A stretch of DNA of 64,000 bases from Amoebophrya sp. A120 (GCA_905178155.1 CAJINV010000002.1:6180476-6244475), one strand, 5' to 3'; positions 1-10,899 are shown, numbered from the stretch's first letter. Numbers and translations are program-made. Notes: generated by a model not told the origin, from the letters alone.

Positions 1-1048
1 CGCAGCAAGTGGCGCATCCTCTTCTTCGTCGATCCTTCTTTCAAGCTCACGATCATGGTACACGTAGAAGCTTCTCCGTAGAAGCATCGTGACAACAACA
101 TCCAGACGCGGCCGGTCCCCGTTTCTCAAGGCCGGCTATCAAATGTAAAAATGTCTGGGTCTGGAAGAATACAGACTTGTGATGCGCATTTCAGGACACA
201 GAAAAATTTCTCATGCATAGGTAGCGAAAGCTGCTCAGTTTCCGCCACCAAAATGGGGGATTTGTCATGCGGATTCGGCATTGCGAAAGTTTCTCGAAAA
301 CTGCGATGCTAGAGCTCCCATACCAGACTTTCTGTGTCATGCCAAAACAGCATGACTCTTCCAGACCCAGACATTTTTGCATTTGATACCGGCGCACCAT
401 CGGCGATTTCGTCGGTGATCGCAAATCTGGTTGCGACCCCCTTCGCGGCCGTTTCGAGTATTTTCTTCATGTAGTACTCGAAAACAAGGCCGTAATCCAC
501 GCCGATCTGGGACCTCGCTATCTTGATGGAATGGAAGTAGTCCGCATTTCGGCAATCCAAAATTTGGATGTTCTCCTGGCCCAAGAAATGCATGACTTTC
601 TTCCGAAGAACCTCAGGCAAGGAGCGTCGCTGGTTCGTCAGATTCCGCGTCGCCAGAACACACCAAATGTTGACCTGGTATAATTGAAGACGCTGTTCGC
701 AAAGAACATCTGTCGAGTTTGCAAAGCAATGGGAATTCAAATCTCCAAGTAAGATGCAACAGAGTCACTTGGAAAGAAGAGAAAGATAAACTACTGATTC
801 GGAAAAAAAATATCTAGGACCTGACTCGCCAGCATTTTGTTGGCCGTTCGCTTGTCGAGATTCTGCAAGCGCCCTTCGAGCGATTCCCGGTCCAGGTCGG
901 CAATTTTCTGGACCCACTTTTCGTAGCTCCCTTTGTACCGGAGAAGAACGTTTTCAGCGGTGATTTTTGTTGGCTGGTTCGCCAGCTGCGGCTCCGCAGG
1001 TCCGTTTCCGGCAGGGACGGCTGCGGATGAAGAGGAGGCGGACGACAT
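1..1048 (-). CDS. Tandem-family protein, copy 1 (3' end beyond window)
   Basis: Function unrecognised; first of four related minus-strand copies in 6.7 kb. Exon 1 (1048-821) opens with MSSASSSSAAVPAGNG and ends at CAG before a GT donor. Exon 2 runs from 674, where a CAG acceptor precedes V-N-I-W, to 388/393. Exon 3 runs from about 136 off the left edge. The ordinary intron at 820-675 is conserved in position in copies 3 and 4. Exon 2 carries NIWCVLATRNL, and exon 3 carries the family motif PALRNGDRPRLDVVV. An introner (137-388) splits the codons just before that motif. Removing it with one CCGGC duplication gives D-G-A-P-A-L-R-N-G-D-R-P-R in frame, matching copies 3 and 4. The C-terminal half lies outside the window, so intactness cannot be judged. 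Confidence 0.7.
137..388. mobile_element. Introner, family 1 (subtype c)
   Basis: 252 bp. The ends are inverted repeats of TATCAAATG followed by an AATGTCTGGGTCTGGAAGA-like core. The flanking 5-bp duplication is CCGGC on both sides (132-136 and 389-393). The interior is a close reverse complement of the copy at 59994-60252. It interrupts copy 1 of the tandem gene family; copies 3 and 4 lack it at the same codon. Confidence 0.9.
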
Positions 1049-1963
1049 GCTGTGCGTTTGTTCTTCGAAAAATTTACTTTTTCTTCTATCGGCTTTGAAT
1101 ATGACAAACACAAATGAATGCTTTCTTTGGGGTACGAATACGATATTTGAAATGCCTCTAGTGAAAAAACATTAGATCAAAACGGAAGATGGAAGTCTGT
1201 CGGAAAGGAGTGACGTGTCGGTCGAGGGCTCCCTCTTCCAGGGACTAAGTCATCGATCAGCTAGATTCGAACGAACAAGTACAATCGAGGAAGGGGATCT
1301 CTCATCCCGTTGACCATTTGCACTGTCACAACCTAGCACCAGCAGAGTGAATGCTTCACTCCTTTTGCGTCGAACAAAAATGCGCCTCTTTTTTTGCTTT
1401 TTCGACTCGCTCTCGATTGCAGCCAAGCATCAACAGACTTGTAAATACGCTACGGCAATCAAAGAATTTGTGTTGCAGCAAAAACTGCGACCATTTTGTG
1501 TTTTTCGGAAGAGGTAGAAAAAGGACTTGATTCTCATTGTAGTACATGCTTTATTCCTTTCGCTTCATAATCGTGCTCCCACCAACTAGCGGGAAAACTT
1601 TGGAATTAAAAAATGAGGTCTAGATCGGCATATCGTATTCACGGTGCGCGTTTCCATTTGCCTAAGCCTATTCGAATTCAGGGGAACGCAATAAGATATG
1701 CAGTAATTTGCTCCTGCTGCGCGCGACTTTTGGTACATGATCTGTCGTCATCCAACCAGTCTCACTACGATTCCAGCTTGCCGCACGACCGGGTACTTAG
1801 GTGCAGTTAGCTCTTCTGGTGCTACATGCTCAAATATCCTCGAAGTGCCCCACGTGCTCGATTTCGTCTGATGGCAGTTCTTTCCATACTGCTGCGAGTG
1901 CATGTGCTGCAAGCAAGCGATTTATTAGCTGGACTCGTGGATATTGCGCTAGTTGATATTGCC
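1049..1963. other. Intergenic gap between family copies 1 and 2
   Basis: Nothing recognisable. AT-richer than the neighbouring exons, with no open frame resembling the gene family. Confidence 0.5.
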
Positions 1964-2570
1964 TCACTCTTCCTCCTCCTCGACCTCTGCCTCCTCTTCC
2001 TCCTCACCGGAAGGCTCGTCTTCGCCATAAAAAAAATAACCGACCCGCATGGTGAAAGGCAGTGGGTCACCGTTGGAATACCAGTCGCGGCCCTGCTCGC
2101 GGAACCGCAATTTGAACCCGTCCGTTTCGCTCCTGTGCATCAATTGATCAAGCAGCCCGCCGCGGGGGAGTGCAGGATGGAGCGCCTTCATCTGAGCCGG
2201 ATTCAACGGCACGTGCTCACCGCTAGGTAGTTTCGGCGCTTCTGCCATCATCTCTGGTGTGACTACTATCTCGGCAACACCCTTAGCAGCAGACTTTCCT
2301 AGACGATCTACCAGATAATCCGCAACCTCCTTGATCCCGTTCTCTACGGTGTCGGTGAACGATTTCCAGGCGCTACCTCTACTATATCCCAATACTTCCC
2401 CTACGCCCGCAGTTTGGCCGCCTGTTCCCTGCACAGCATGGCGCGCAACGGTGTTGGCATCTTTATCAGCATGGCCAAAGTTCCCCTGGCTGAGGTCAAT
2501 TCGAAGCGGAAGGGAAAGATCTCCAAAAATTCTGCGGGCCAGCTGCGGATGAAGAGGAGGCGGAGGACAT
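1964..2570 (-). pseudogene. Tandem-family copy 2, internally deleted and frameshifted
   Basis: The first 12 codons (MSSASSSSAAGP from ATG at 2570) match copy 3. They run directly into sequence matching the second half of exon 2 of copy 3 (the IFGDLSLPLRIDLSQGNFGH region), but in another frame, so the ATG frame reaches a stop within about 24 codons. The whole middle (ENVL-RYKGSYEKW, the conserved intron, the NGDRPR region) is missing. The downstream frame stays open to an acidic C-terminus ending EVEEEEE (stop at 1964) and still aligns well with copies 3 and 4, so the deletion looks recent. It could be expressed from an internal start, but a pseudogene is the simpler reading. Confidence 0.75.
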
Positions 2571-3205
2571 GACGTTATAATGTCGCCGGAAATTTACTTC
2601 TATTTTCGATCAACTGTCTTCAGGATATCGGTATGATGTGAGACCGCTACTCCGTTATTGCGATGTGCGAATACGAGCTATCTATTGAAAAATTGAAATT
2701 GATGTGTGAAAATTTGGGTTTATAATTGATATCACTCCTACATCGTATCATGGTCCGTCGCTGCTTTTTTTTTCGATCTAATTATCGCTCTGGTCCGGTT
2801 CATGATTTGCTTCTAAAGCTAAATGATACAACTAAAGGATCTCCAATTAAGATCGCAACAAAGACACTACATCCTCGTCCTCTTTGCAGCGTACACGGTA
2901 ATGGTATCATACCGCAATGCCGAGGATAGTTGTTTCCGCTGCTTTACGTATCTAAAACAGAAAGAGATGCTACCTAGATGAAGAAGTGGCCTTGCTTGCA
3001 CGAAGACGGGTTGGAGACGACACACCCCTGATCGCGAACAAACGAGATGGCAATACGATTTTACGTTGGACTTGTGGTTCCCGCAAATCCGAGCGCAACA
3101 GCAGAGAGTTTCCTTCAGGCACTTTTTAGTACTTATTGTTCAAGCCGGTGATCTACGGAGTGTTTCTTGTTCTTCTACCATCGTGCTATATAGTTGTCGT
3201 TTACT
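2571..3205. other. Intergenic gap between copies 2 and 3
   Basis: No gene, RNA or repeat recognised. Confidence 0.5.
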
Positions 3206-4568
3206 CTACTCGTCCTCCCCTTGTGCTTCCTCCCCCTCTTCCTCGTCGGAGCTATGATCGTCGTGCGGAAAATAGCCGACCTGCAGCGTGAACGGGAGCG
3301 GTTCGCCACCGGATGTCCAGTTCCGACCCTCGCGGTATCGTATTGTGAAGCCGTCGGTGTCCTGACGGACCGTCAATTCCCACAGCACACCGACGCGATG
3401 AAGATTCCGGTGCAGTGCCTTCGTTTGTTCTGGGGTCAGCGGCGCGTCCTTGCCACTAGGTAACTTCGGCGCCTGCGCCATCACCTCGGAAGTGACCACG
3501 AGTTCGGGTTCGCCCTCGGCAGCGGACTTGGTGAGCAGCTTCAACAGATACTCGGCAACCTGTTGCCGTGTCCTGGTAACGGCTGCAGAGAACGACTTCC
3601 ACGCCGCGCCTCCACCATCTTCTCCCCTCGTCCCGGCTCGGGGGCCTGCCGTGCCTGATAACTCCACGGCAGCTCGGGCGATGGTGGCTGCGTTTCTATC
3701 CGCATGTCCGAACGTGCCACAACTGAGATCAATACGAAGCGGAAGAGAAACATCGCCGATATCTTCGGCCCCAGTTAATCCTGACCGTATCCGCGTACCA
3801 TCTTGCCGTCGGAGTTCGAAATCTTTCTGAACAAGCATGCTAGCGATGATGTCCATTCGTGGTCGGTCCCCGTTTGTTAATGCAGGCACGGAATTCGCCA
3901 CTTCTTCGGTGATCAAAAAGTTGTCGAAACTCCCCGCTTTGGCCGCACTCTGGATCTTTTCTAAGTAACACCTGAGCACTGCCGAGTAATCCCCTGTGAT
4001 CCGCTCCGTTGCTACTGGAACTAATCTGCACCATGTAACCGCATCAGGGTTGACGCCCGCGCCCCGTAGATTCACAAGCGGCCCTCCGTCTTCACTCCCC
4101 CGAATAAACTGAATCACGAGCCGCCGAATTGGTTCCGGAAGGGCGGGCCGCGCGGAAAACTTCAGGTGCCTCGTCGCAAGAACATACCAGATGTTCACCT
4201 TTTTTGTGTTTTTTTACTCTTGAATCAACTAAAGAAATAAAAAAACTAACTTCAAGGAGCGGGAGCGAAGCCAAACTTTGACAGAATTCAGAACGAGAAA
4301 AGACAGAACAATATAATATTTTTTTACAACGTCGTACCTGGCTCGCCAGCATTTTGTTAACTGTTCGCTGATCGAGGTTCCGTAAGCGGCCTTCAAGCAG
4401 ATTGCGGTCCAAGTCGGCAATTTTTTGGCCCCATTTTTCATAACTCCCTTTGTAGCGGATAAGCACATTATCAACAGTGATTTTTGTTGGCTGGTTTGCC
4501 AACTGCGGATCCGCCGGTCCGTTTCCCGAGGGGCCAGCTGCGGATGAAGAGGAGCAGGCGGAGGACAT
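3206..4568 (-). CDS. Tandem-family protein, copy 3 (intact, two exons)
   Basis: 407 aa from exon 1 (4568-4338) and exon 2 (4198-3206), joined over a 139-bp intron with GT donor (GTACGA) and AG acceptor. N-terminus: a Ser/Ala-rich leader, then LIRYKGSYEKWGQKIADLD and NKMLASQ. After the intron come VNIWYVLATRHL, the motif PALTNGDRPRMDIIASML, LPLRIDLSCGTFGHADR, an APKLPSGK segment, an FTIRYREGRNW segment near the end, and an acidic tail (SSDEEEGEEAQGEDE). No signal peptide or membrane segment is evident and I recognise no domain. It has no introner before NGDRPR, so it is the empty-site reference for copy 1. Family members share the N-terminal module, the intron position and the acidic tail. Confidence 0.85.
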
Positions 4569-5339
4569 TTCTTCGGAAATAAATTTTCAAATTTCTTTCG
4601 ATCAGTTTCCTTTGCTGAATGCTACCACGCAATTCCAATTCCTCTCTTACGTTGTTTGTAATACTACAATGAGGTAACTTAGTACTTCCGTGTGAAAACT
4701 TGATGTGTGAGACTCTCCTGCATCGCACTATCATCCATCGCTGTTCCTTCTCTTTGCCTATCCCGCCTTCAGTCCCGGTTTGCTAAAATGCAGATACAAC
4801 TCGAGGAGCTTAGATAACCTACGCCACAACACAGCTAGAACACCTCAACACCATCCTTGCCTTTCATCTTGACCTCTAAGCAGTAGCAGTGATTTTTATT
4901 TTATGTATATGACCTTGCTTTCCAGACCATTTCCCGTACGTCCCCCGGGAAGGACGAGATACATGGTTTCTCGACGCCGGATCTTTCCTATCTGAAAGAG
5001 CCTCAGGGTAAGCAACTGTGCTCCGAAGCTGGGACGAAGAGCACGACCCCTTCGAGAACAAACACGATGGCCATGCGCTTGCGGCATGAAGTAACATCCC
5101 GGGTGCCATGACAGACAACCGGGCGCAACATCAGAGAGTCGCTCGACTTTCAACCATGTATAGACTTCCTTGCTGTAATACAGGAAAAGGAATTCATTGG
5201 AATATCGAACATTTTAATAATTGAGCAGAAGATCATGGAGAAGATGACACTCAATAAATTTCGTGATCCACCTCAGAGAGATAGAGATTCGACTTGTTCT
5301 CTTAGTCCCCAATCGTTCATCCTGGCAGCCCTGACGATT
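4569..5339. other. Intergenic gap between copies 3 and 4
   Basis: No supported feature; only short, unconvincing open frames. Confidence 0.5.
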
Positions 5340-6692
5340 TCACTCGTCCTCGGCCTCACCCTGCTCATCATCACCTTCCGACTCTTCATCTTCCATTTCT
5401 TCGTCGGGGAAGTGACCGACTTCCAAAGTAAATGGAAGCGGTTCGACATCGGACCACCAGTAAATGCTTCGCCTCCGGTATCGGATGGTGAACCCATCCG
5501 ATTTCTGTCGGCGGTTCAGCTCAAGCAGAAGAAAACTGTCGTCCATGTGCCGGTGCATCCGAGTTGCCTGCATCTCAGACAAGGGGACGGCCTCGCCGTT
5601 GGGCAGTTTTGGTGCCTGATCCATGACTTCCTGCGTCACCACCAACGTTGGAACACCGGTTGCGACGGACGCTGCGAGTTTCTCGACCAGAAAGTCCGCT
5701 GCCTTTTTCAATGCGCCGTCCATTGTCTTTCTAAAAGACTGCCACAGTGGGGCCGCTGCAGCATCTACGGTGAGTCCTTCTGGCGTTGTCGCGGTTGTGC
5801 GGAACATCCTATCAACCACCTTTGCCGCCACGTCGTCCGCTGCGCGATCAGCGTGACCGAAACTTCCATGCCCGAGCCTAACGGTCAACGGTAGCGGGAG
5901 AGCCTGACGCCCCCCCACAGCGTTCCGAACGTGGTTTCCGTCCGCGGTCGTGACGAAAAAGGCCTTGCGCGATAGCATGGCGACGATGATATCCATTCGC
6001 GGACGATCGCCATTCGCTAAACTGGGTGCTGCGTTGGCAACGTCATCTGTAATCTGGAACTCGTCAAAGTCCCCCTTTGCCGCAACGGCGTGTATCTTGT
6101 CCAGGTAGTACGCCAGAACGAGCTGATAGCCCTCTTCCTGTTTGTCGTGGGCCTCTCTAAGCATGTTGTCAAACGCGTGCGAAGTCGTTTTCCTTAGCGC
6201 GTTGCTCGTGCGCTTGTCTTCATTAAACTGCATGATCAATCGCCGAACTCCTTCTGGCAGCGGGGGACGAAGCTGTCGGTCGATGTTCCGCGAAGCAAGG
6301 ACGTACCAAATGTTCACCTGATTTAGCTTTTCATACTGTAGCGTCAGAACCTGAAACGAAAGCCAACCTTGAGGGCAAGCTCCAAAAATTGCAAAAAAAA
6401 CTTTATTTCGCAGGGAAGTGTACGAAGACTGACACAAACGCTTTACCTGACTTGCCAGCATCTTGTGCACTGTTCGCTTCTCGATGTTGCGCAACTTTCC
6501 TCGTAGGAGAGCCTCGTCGAGGTCTGCAATTTTGTGTCCCCATTTCTCGAAACTTCCCTTATATCGAACCAGGACGTTGTCGGCAGTGATTATCGTTGGT
6601 TGGCGTTGGCCCAGTTGCGCGTCTGCATTTACATTTGCTTGGGTTCCTGCACTGCGAGCCACGGGTGCAGATGAAGAGGAGGCGGCTGCCAT
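5340..6692 (-). CDS. Tandem-family protein, copy 4 (intact, two exons)
   Basis: 407 aa if the intron is removed: exon 1 6692-6447 (MAAASSSSAPVAR to HKMLASQ) and exon 2 6317-5340 (VNIWYVLASRN to the stop). The 129-bp intron has a GTAAAG donor and a CAG acceptor in the same place as copies 1 and 3. It is exactly 43 codons long with no stop, so the unspliced frame reads through as 450 aa. Carries the family motifs RYKGSFEKWGHKIADLD, PSLANGDRPRMDIIVAML, LGHGSFGHADR, APKLPNGEAVPL and a C-terminal acidic stretch. It is more diverged from copies 1 to 3 than they are from one another. Function unknown. Confidence 0.85.
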   Translation of the reverse strand: MAAASSSSAPVARSAGTQANVNADAQLGQRQPTIITADNVLVRYKGSFEKWGHKIADLDEALLRGKLRNIEKRTVHKMLASQVKRLCQSSYTSLRNKVFFAIFGACPQGWLSFQVLTLQYEKLNQVNIWYVLASRNIDRQLRPPLPEGVRRLIMQFNEDKRTSNALRKTTSHAFDNMLREAHDKQEEGYQLVLAYYLDKIHAVAAKGDFDEFQITDDVANAAPSLANGDRPRMDIIVAMLSRKAFFVTTADGNHVRNAVGGRQALPLPLTVRLGHGSFGHADRAADDVAAKVVDRMFRTTATTPEGLTVDAAAAPLWQSFRKTMDGALKKAADFLVEKLAASVATGVPTLVVTQEVMDQAPKLPNGEAVPLSEMQATRMHRHMDDSFLLLELNRRQKSDGFTIRYRRRSIYWWSDVEPLPFTLEVGHFPDEEMEDEESEGDDEQGEAEDE

Positions 6693-7887
6693 GTCTTTTT
6701 TATCTCTTGACTTGGAAAAACTTACTTTTCTTGTTGTATCGGTGGTCTGGCCGGTCTATAAGCATGCAATTCGTTTGTTGATGTGTCCTACACTTCCTCA
6801 GTGAAAAAGAGAAGTAGATTTAATGTATGTGCGTTCTTGTTTGCAACGGGTCGCGCTCTATCGCCTTCCTTTTTGGCTGTGGAGAATGGGTTTACGTTTA
6901 GGAATTCATGTGCTTTTCCTTTTACATGAAGTTGCCTTCTGAGATAGAAGATGTAGCACTTTCAATCCTCTTTTTACTTCCTGCTATGTAACAGGTAAAC
7001 TGTAGTTCAGTTCTCATTAATTTGACTCGCTCGATAAAAATTCTTTCATATATCTTTTGAAAAACGTGCCCCCCTCTGTGCATGAAAAAAAAAGACCGCA
7101 TCCACGTGAGGAACTACTTATCAGGACAGCTGGTCTTGGCGACCGACTGCGTACATCCGTCCATGTTGTGCAGTGTACAGTACTCTCCTTGGGGAAGAGA
7201 ATAAAATGAACAATACGATAAAAACGCACATCTATGCAAATCGACCCCTGGCGGCAAAATCATCGCAACTAATCGATCAGATCACTCGTTTGCAGCTTCC
7301 ACCTTCTCTCGATCCCTTCAAAAAAGCGGGCACTTACTTAAAACTTTGAAGTGCTTGCTTGACCATGAGATCGATGCAGGGTAAGTAAGCACCAGAACCA
7401 CGAAAACACAGCAAGAAAATTCCAATTCGCCACGACAAGACAACGAACACGATGGTCTTCGGCAACGCATGGCGCATGAAAGCAAACAAATGCCTGCGCG
7501 TGTTAATTGTTGGTAGAAACCACGAGAAACGGGCTGGCGCTGGGTGAAAAGAGGGAATTGTGCCAGTAGACAGATCGAAATCGAGTGCCGCCGACTGCCC
7601 TCAAATAGAATCGCGTACGTCAGGCTCAGAGACGTGTGACATCGATTTTTCTGAAATATTCATTGTTCACGTAGTAATTTCGACTTTTGGTACTGAGGAC
7701 ATATTTCCGTCGTGATTCAAAGTCAATGAATTTCACACACTGCTGTCAAGACTACGTAGGCAGACCTCCAAAAAAAAAAATGAAACCGCCGTTAGCACTG
7801 TTTTTCCATAAAAACATATGGATAAGAGCTGCACTTGGCACCAGTTTTTGTCGCTTCAACATGTACATCTGTCGCTTAAAACTCTCG
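6693..7887. other. Intergenic gap
   Basis: 1.2 kb with no convincing gene on either strand and no introner-type inverted repeats. Confidence 0.5.
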
Positions 7888-10800
7888 TCACAAATGCGAG
7901 AACTTCACGTCCTGACTCCCTGCAGTGGAGTAATTTGCCCAAGGTCCGCCAGCATTCGCGTAGTAATCTACTTCGGGCCAGTAGCGGGAGAGGCTGTTGG
8001 CGTCGTCTTTGGGTTCTGCTGCACTTTGGTTGTTCCCGGCGTCTATGTAAACGGGTTGGTTGGAGTCGTGAATGCTCGTGAAGATGTCCTCCTTGTTACA
8101 AGAGGGCTCAACATCTTCTCCTTCCCTAATCTCTCCACACCCTCCCGAACCGCAGCCCGAACCCCCACCAGACCCTCCGCCACAGCAACTACTGTTTACA
8201 TTCCACTGCGAGATGTGTTTCTGTTTCAGTCCCAGCGCTGCCTCAAACTGCCGCTTCTCGATGTCGGTGAAAATGTTCTGAGGGAAGTCCTGTTTGTCGC
8301 CTTCATTCCTGTGGTGCTCCAGCTCTTCTTTCTGTTCGTCGAAAAACACCAAATAGCACTCGTAGGTCGTCAAACACGGTTTCTCAAACGCGCTGCCCCA
8401 GTCTAACGACAGTCGCGGACAGGCGATCTGCACCCAAAAGTCCACTTCTTCCTCGTACTCGTGCAGGACTTGCGGCGAGATTTCGGATAGCAGGAAAACG
8501 ACGTGGTGGATTTTCTCCGGTTTCGGGGAGTTTTTATGATCTTCCCTTCCGCTACTATCCCTCGCCTTGTTCCACTTCCGAAACACATCGAGCAACCGCT
8601 CCAGAATCGCGACCGAGCCCTGTCTGCCGAGCGTGCCGAGGATGATACCACAGGTAGCGCCGGCTTCTGGGGAAACTAGTGGAAGTTTGTTTTCTTCTTG
8701 TGCCTCATCTGCTTGTCCTTGTCCCGCTTTTCCGTACAAATTCCTATCAAACACCTCGTCCCTGACCATAGTTTTTACGCTGTTCACAGCCTGTTTCCGC
8801 TGCACCAACATCTCTTCGTAGTTGTACTTTTCGACGGTGAGTTCCTTGGAATACGGATTGTAGAGGTAGAAATTGGCCTGTGGATTCCGCAGCATGACCG
8901 CCTCCAGGTGAAATCTTCCGTCGCAAACGAAAATCACCTCGTCGACGCCGAGGAGAGACGGCGCGGTGCAGCCAAGGACTTCTGCCTTGCCAAGAGGCTT
9001 AGTTTGGGTTTGCGTGAAGAGTTCGAGCTGGTAGAGAGGAATGGTGTGTGATGATGAGTTTGTACTGCTGTTGTCGCTGGTTGTGGTTCTTTCATTCTGG
9101 ATGGTGTTCCGAATCCTTCTCTGCAGTTCCTTCTTCGCCTTGTCGATCACTGTGGCGAATTGCACGGTGCCGAGAATCGCGACGCGTTTGTTCAGGCGGG
9201 AGCGGTTAAATGGGTTGGGAAAGAGAATTTTCTCCCTTTGGTCCTCGCTGTTTTGGCTGGTTGTAGAGCTTCTCGTCCTGCTGGTCATGGTCCCTCGTCT
9301 GTGGCAGTGTTCACTATCACTATGGCTTCCCCCTTTGATCGGTGTGGGTTCCGGACTCGATGTCAGATTGCAGTCTGAACTGGCCTTCGTCGAGATTTGC
9401 GAGTTAGCGTCGGAGTGCGGAGAGCCGTGGCCGTCGTGGTCGTCGTGACTGTCATCATCCTCACCGCCATCTAGATACGGGTTTGACAGGTCATGTTCCT
9501 CTTCTGGCACAACAGCAGCACCAGGGGAAGTAGCTGCTGCTGCAGTTAAAACCAGCTCGTCGCCCGCCTTGAGTATCGGATACCGCGAGTCTTGCATGGA
9601 CGAAATCGTGCTGAGAGTGCTGGAAAAATCCTGCTCAGAGCTGTGTCGATCAAGCTGCTGCTGGGGAGGTTTGCAGACGACCGTCGAATCATCATCAACA
9701 TCCTCTGCAACCCCATACAGCATCGTTGGCGCGAAGAAGTTTTTCTCCACGGTGTTTACAAAGTGGTCGATGTTGACACTCACCTCGACGTGCACATACA
9801 TCGTCTTCACACTGGTCTGCTTCGTCGGGATCAAACAACTGTGCCCGAAGTGCACGAGAAACTCCACTCCAAGGGACTGCGCGGTGAGATCGTCGACGCA
9901 GCAGGCCCCGAAATTGACATCGCCTAAGATAGAGACGATGAGTTCCCGCTGGTTCTTCTCGCCTTCTTCATCAGAGTCAGCTTTCTCGTCCAAACCTTCG
10001 TCCACAAGAACATTTCCATCTTCATCCACAGTTTGCGACACGACCTTGGTAAACCGGCGGAGAATCTGTCCGATCGCGGGCGCCCAGGCGATCAGCCCGT
10101 CGGGCATTTGCAAGCCGATGTGCTTGTAATTGTGCTTGGCGATTTTCTTCAGGATTTTCTCGATCTCGAAGCTGTAGGAGGCGGGGAGCAGCTTCGATTC
10201 CAAGGATCTCAGCGCATCGAGGTTGTTGTCGGTTATTCTCGGATTTGGATTTCTGGTTTTATCGGCGTTGTTGTTCTCTGTGTCCAGTAGAACCTTAGTT
10301 TTCCAGACCTTGAAGGTTGGTTTTTTGGGTGTTTCGATATTGTTTTCGCTCCTAAACGTGGAAGAACTGGAACATCCGGCGGCCTTCTTTCCCGCTATTC
10401 TGTTCTTCCTGCTCCTGTGCTCAAACTCTCCGTTTTCGTCTTGCTTCTGTGAGGTGGTGCATGTTCCTGTGCTGAAAAAGTTACTCCACACGGAGGCGCA
10501 CGCCTCTTTCGCTTTCTCTTTGCAGGATGAGAAAAAAGTACCAGAGCTGGCATTTGCTTCTGTCGCTTTGTGAAAATTTTCACTTTTGCTGTGCTTGGTA
10601 GAAGTACTGCAGATTTCACTTCTTCCCAAGCCAGGTCCCGTCCCGGCATCAGACGCTCCGTCTACTACTTGTGGCGTCGAAGGAGAATGCGATTGTGAAA
10701 AACTTGCACCGTAGTCACTATTGTTCGGGATTTCGTTATTTACCGAACTTAATCTCGCAACCTTTTCAACATCATGTTCCCCGTCGCTCTCTGCCGCAGC

Positions 10801-10899
10801 ATCGCTGGTCGTAGCCATGCCCTCCAACAGATCGAAGACATCGAAGTCGTCCGCGTCTTCTACCGGAGCAGGCGGCATGGTGTCGGGTTCAACTGTCAT
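7888..10899 (-). CDS. DPH1: 2-(3-amino-3-carboxypropyl)histidine synthase subunit 1 (DPH1)
   Basis: 1,003 aa in one exon. DPH1 with DPH2 makes the first step of diphthamide synthesis on elongation factor 2, transferring the aminocarboxypropyl group of S-adenosylmethionine to a histidine by a [4Fe-4S] radical mechanism in the cytosol. Seen here: KHIGLQMPDGLIAW, then the three cluster cysteines in family context: GDVNFGACCVDD near residue 330, LGCTAPSLLGVDE near 643, and IACPRLSLDWG near 825. GTLGRQGSVAILERL and a C-terminal DYYANAGGPWANY element also match DPH1. The ACPRLSxDWG and YYA-GPW motifs favour DPH1 over DPH2. Usual DPH1 length is about 400-450 aa; the excess is a roughly 230-residue low-complexity N-terminus, an acidic/Ser-rich insert between the first two cysteine motifs, and a CGGGSGGGSG stretch near the end. 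No introner in this gene. Confidence 0.93.
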   Translation of the reverse strand: MTVEPDTMPPAPVEDADDFDVFDLLEGMATTSDAAAESDGEHDVEKVARLSSVNNEIPNNSDYGASFSQSHSPSTPQVVDGASDAGTGPGLGRSEICSTSTKHSKSENFHKATEANASSGTFFSSCKEKAKEACASVWSNFFSTGTCTTSQKQDENGEFEHRSRKNRIAGKKAAGCSSSSTFRSENNIETPKKPTFKVWKTKVLLDTENNNADKTRNPNPRITDNNLDALRSLESKLLPASYSFEIEKILKKIAKHNYKHIGLQMPDGLIAWAPAIGQILRRFTKVVSQTVDEDGNVLVDEGLDEKADSDEEGEKNQRELIVSILGDVNFGACCVDDLTAQSLGVEFLVHFGHSCLIPTKQTSVKTMYVHVEVSVNIDHFVNTVEKNFFAPTMLYGVAEDVDDDSTVVCKPPQQQLDRHSSEQDFSSTLSTISSMQDSRYPILKAGDELVLTAAAATSPGAAVVPEEEHDLSNPYLDGGEDDDSHDDHDGHGSPHSDANSQISTKASSDCNLTSSPEPTPIKGGSHSDSEHCHRRGTMTSRTRSSTTSQNSEDQREKILFPNPFNRSRLNKRVAILGTVQFATVIDKAKKELQRRIRNTIQNERTTTSDNSSTNSSSHTIPLYQLELFTQTQTKPLGKAEVLGCTAPSLLGVDEVIFVCDGRFHLEAVMLRNPQANFYLYNPYSKELTVEKYNYEEMLVQRKQAVNSVKTMVRDEVFDRNLYGKAGQGQADEAQEENKLPLVSPEAGATCGIILGTLGRQGSVAILERLLDVFRKWNKARDSSGREDHKNSPKPEKIHHVVFLLSEISPQVLHEYEEEVDFWVQIACPRLSLDWGSAFEKPCLTTYECYLVFFDEQKEELEHHRNEGDKQDFPQNIFTDIEKRQFEAALGLKQKHISQWNVNSSCCGGGSGGGSGCGSGGCGEIREGEDVEPSCNKEDIFTSIHDSNQPVYIDAGNNQSAAEPKDDANSLSRYWPEVDYYANAGGPWANYSTAGSQDVKFSHL

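Noticed and set aside
137-388. GT-AG splicing of the introner in copy 1 (GTATCAAATG...GATAG)
   Set aside because: It is possible here and in frame but would add a codon relative to paralogs, and the same register is unavailable at most other introners.
7888-10899. Assignment as DPH2
   Set aside because: The ACPRLSLDWG and YYA...GPW motifs and three spaced cysteines fit DPH1 better.
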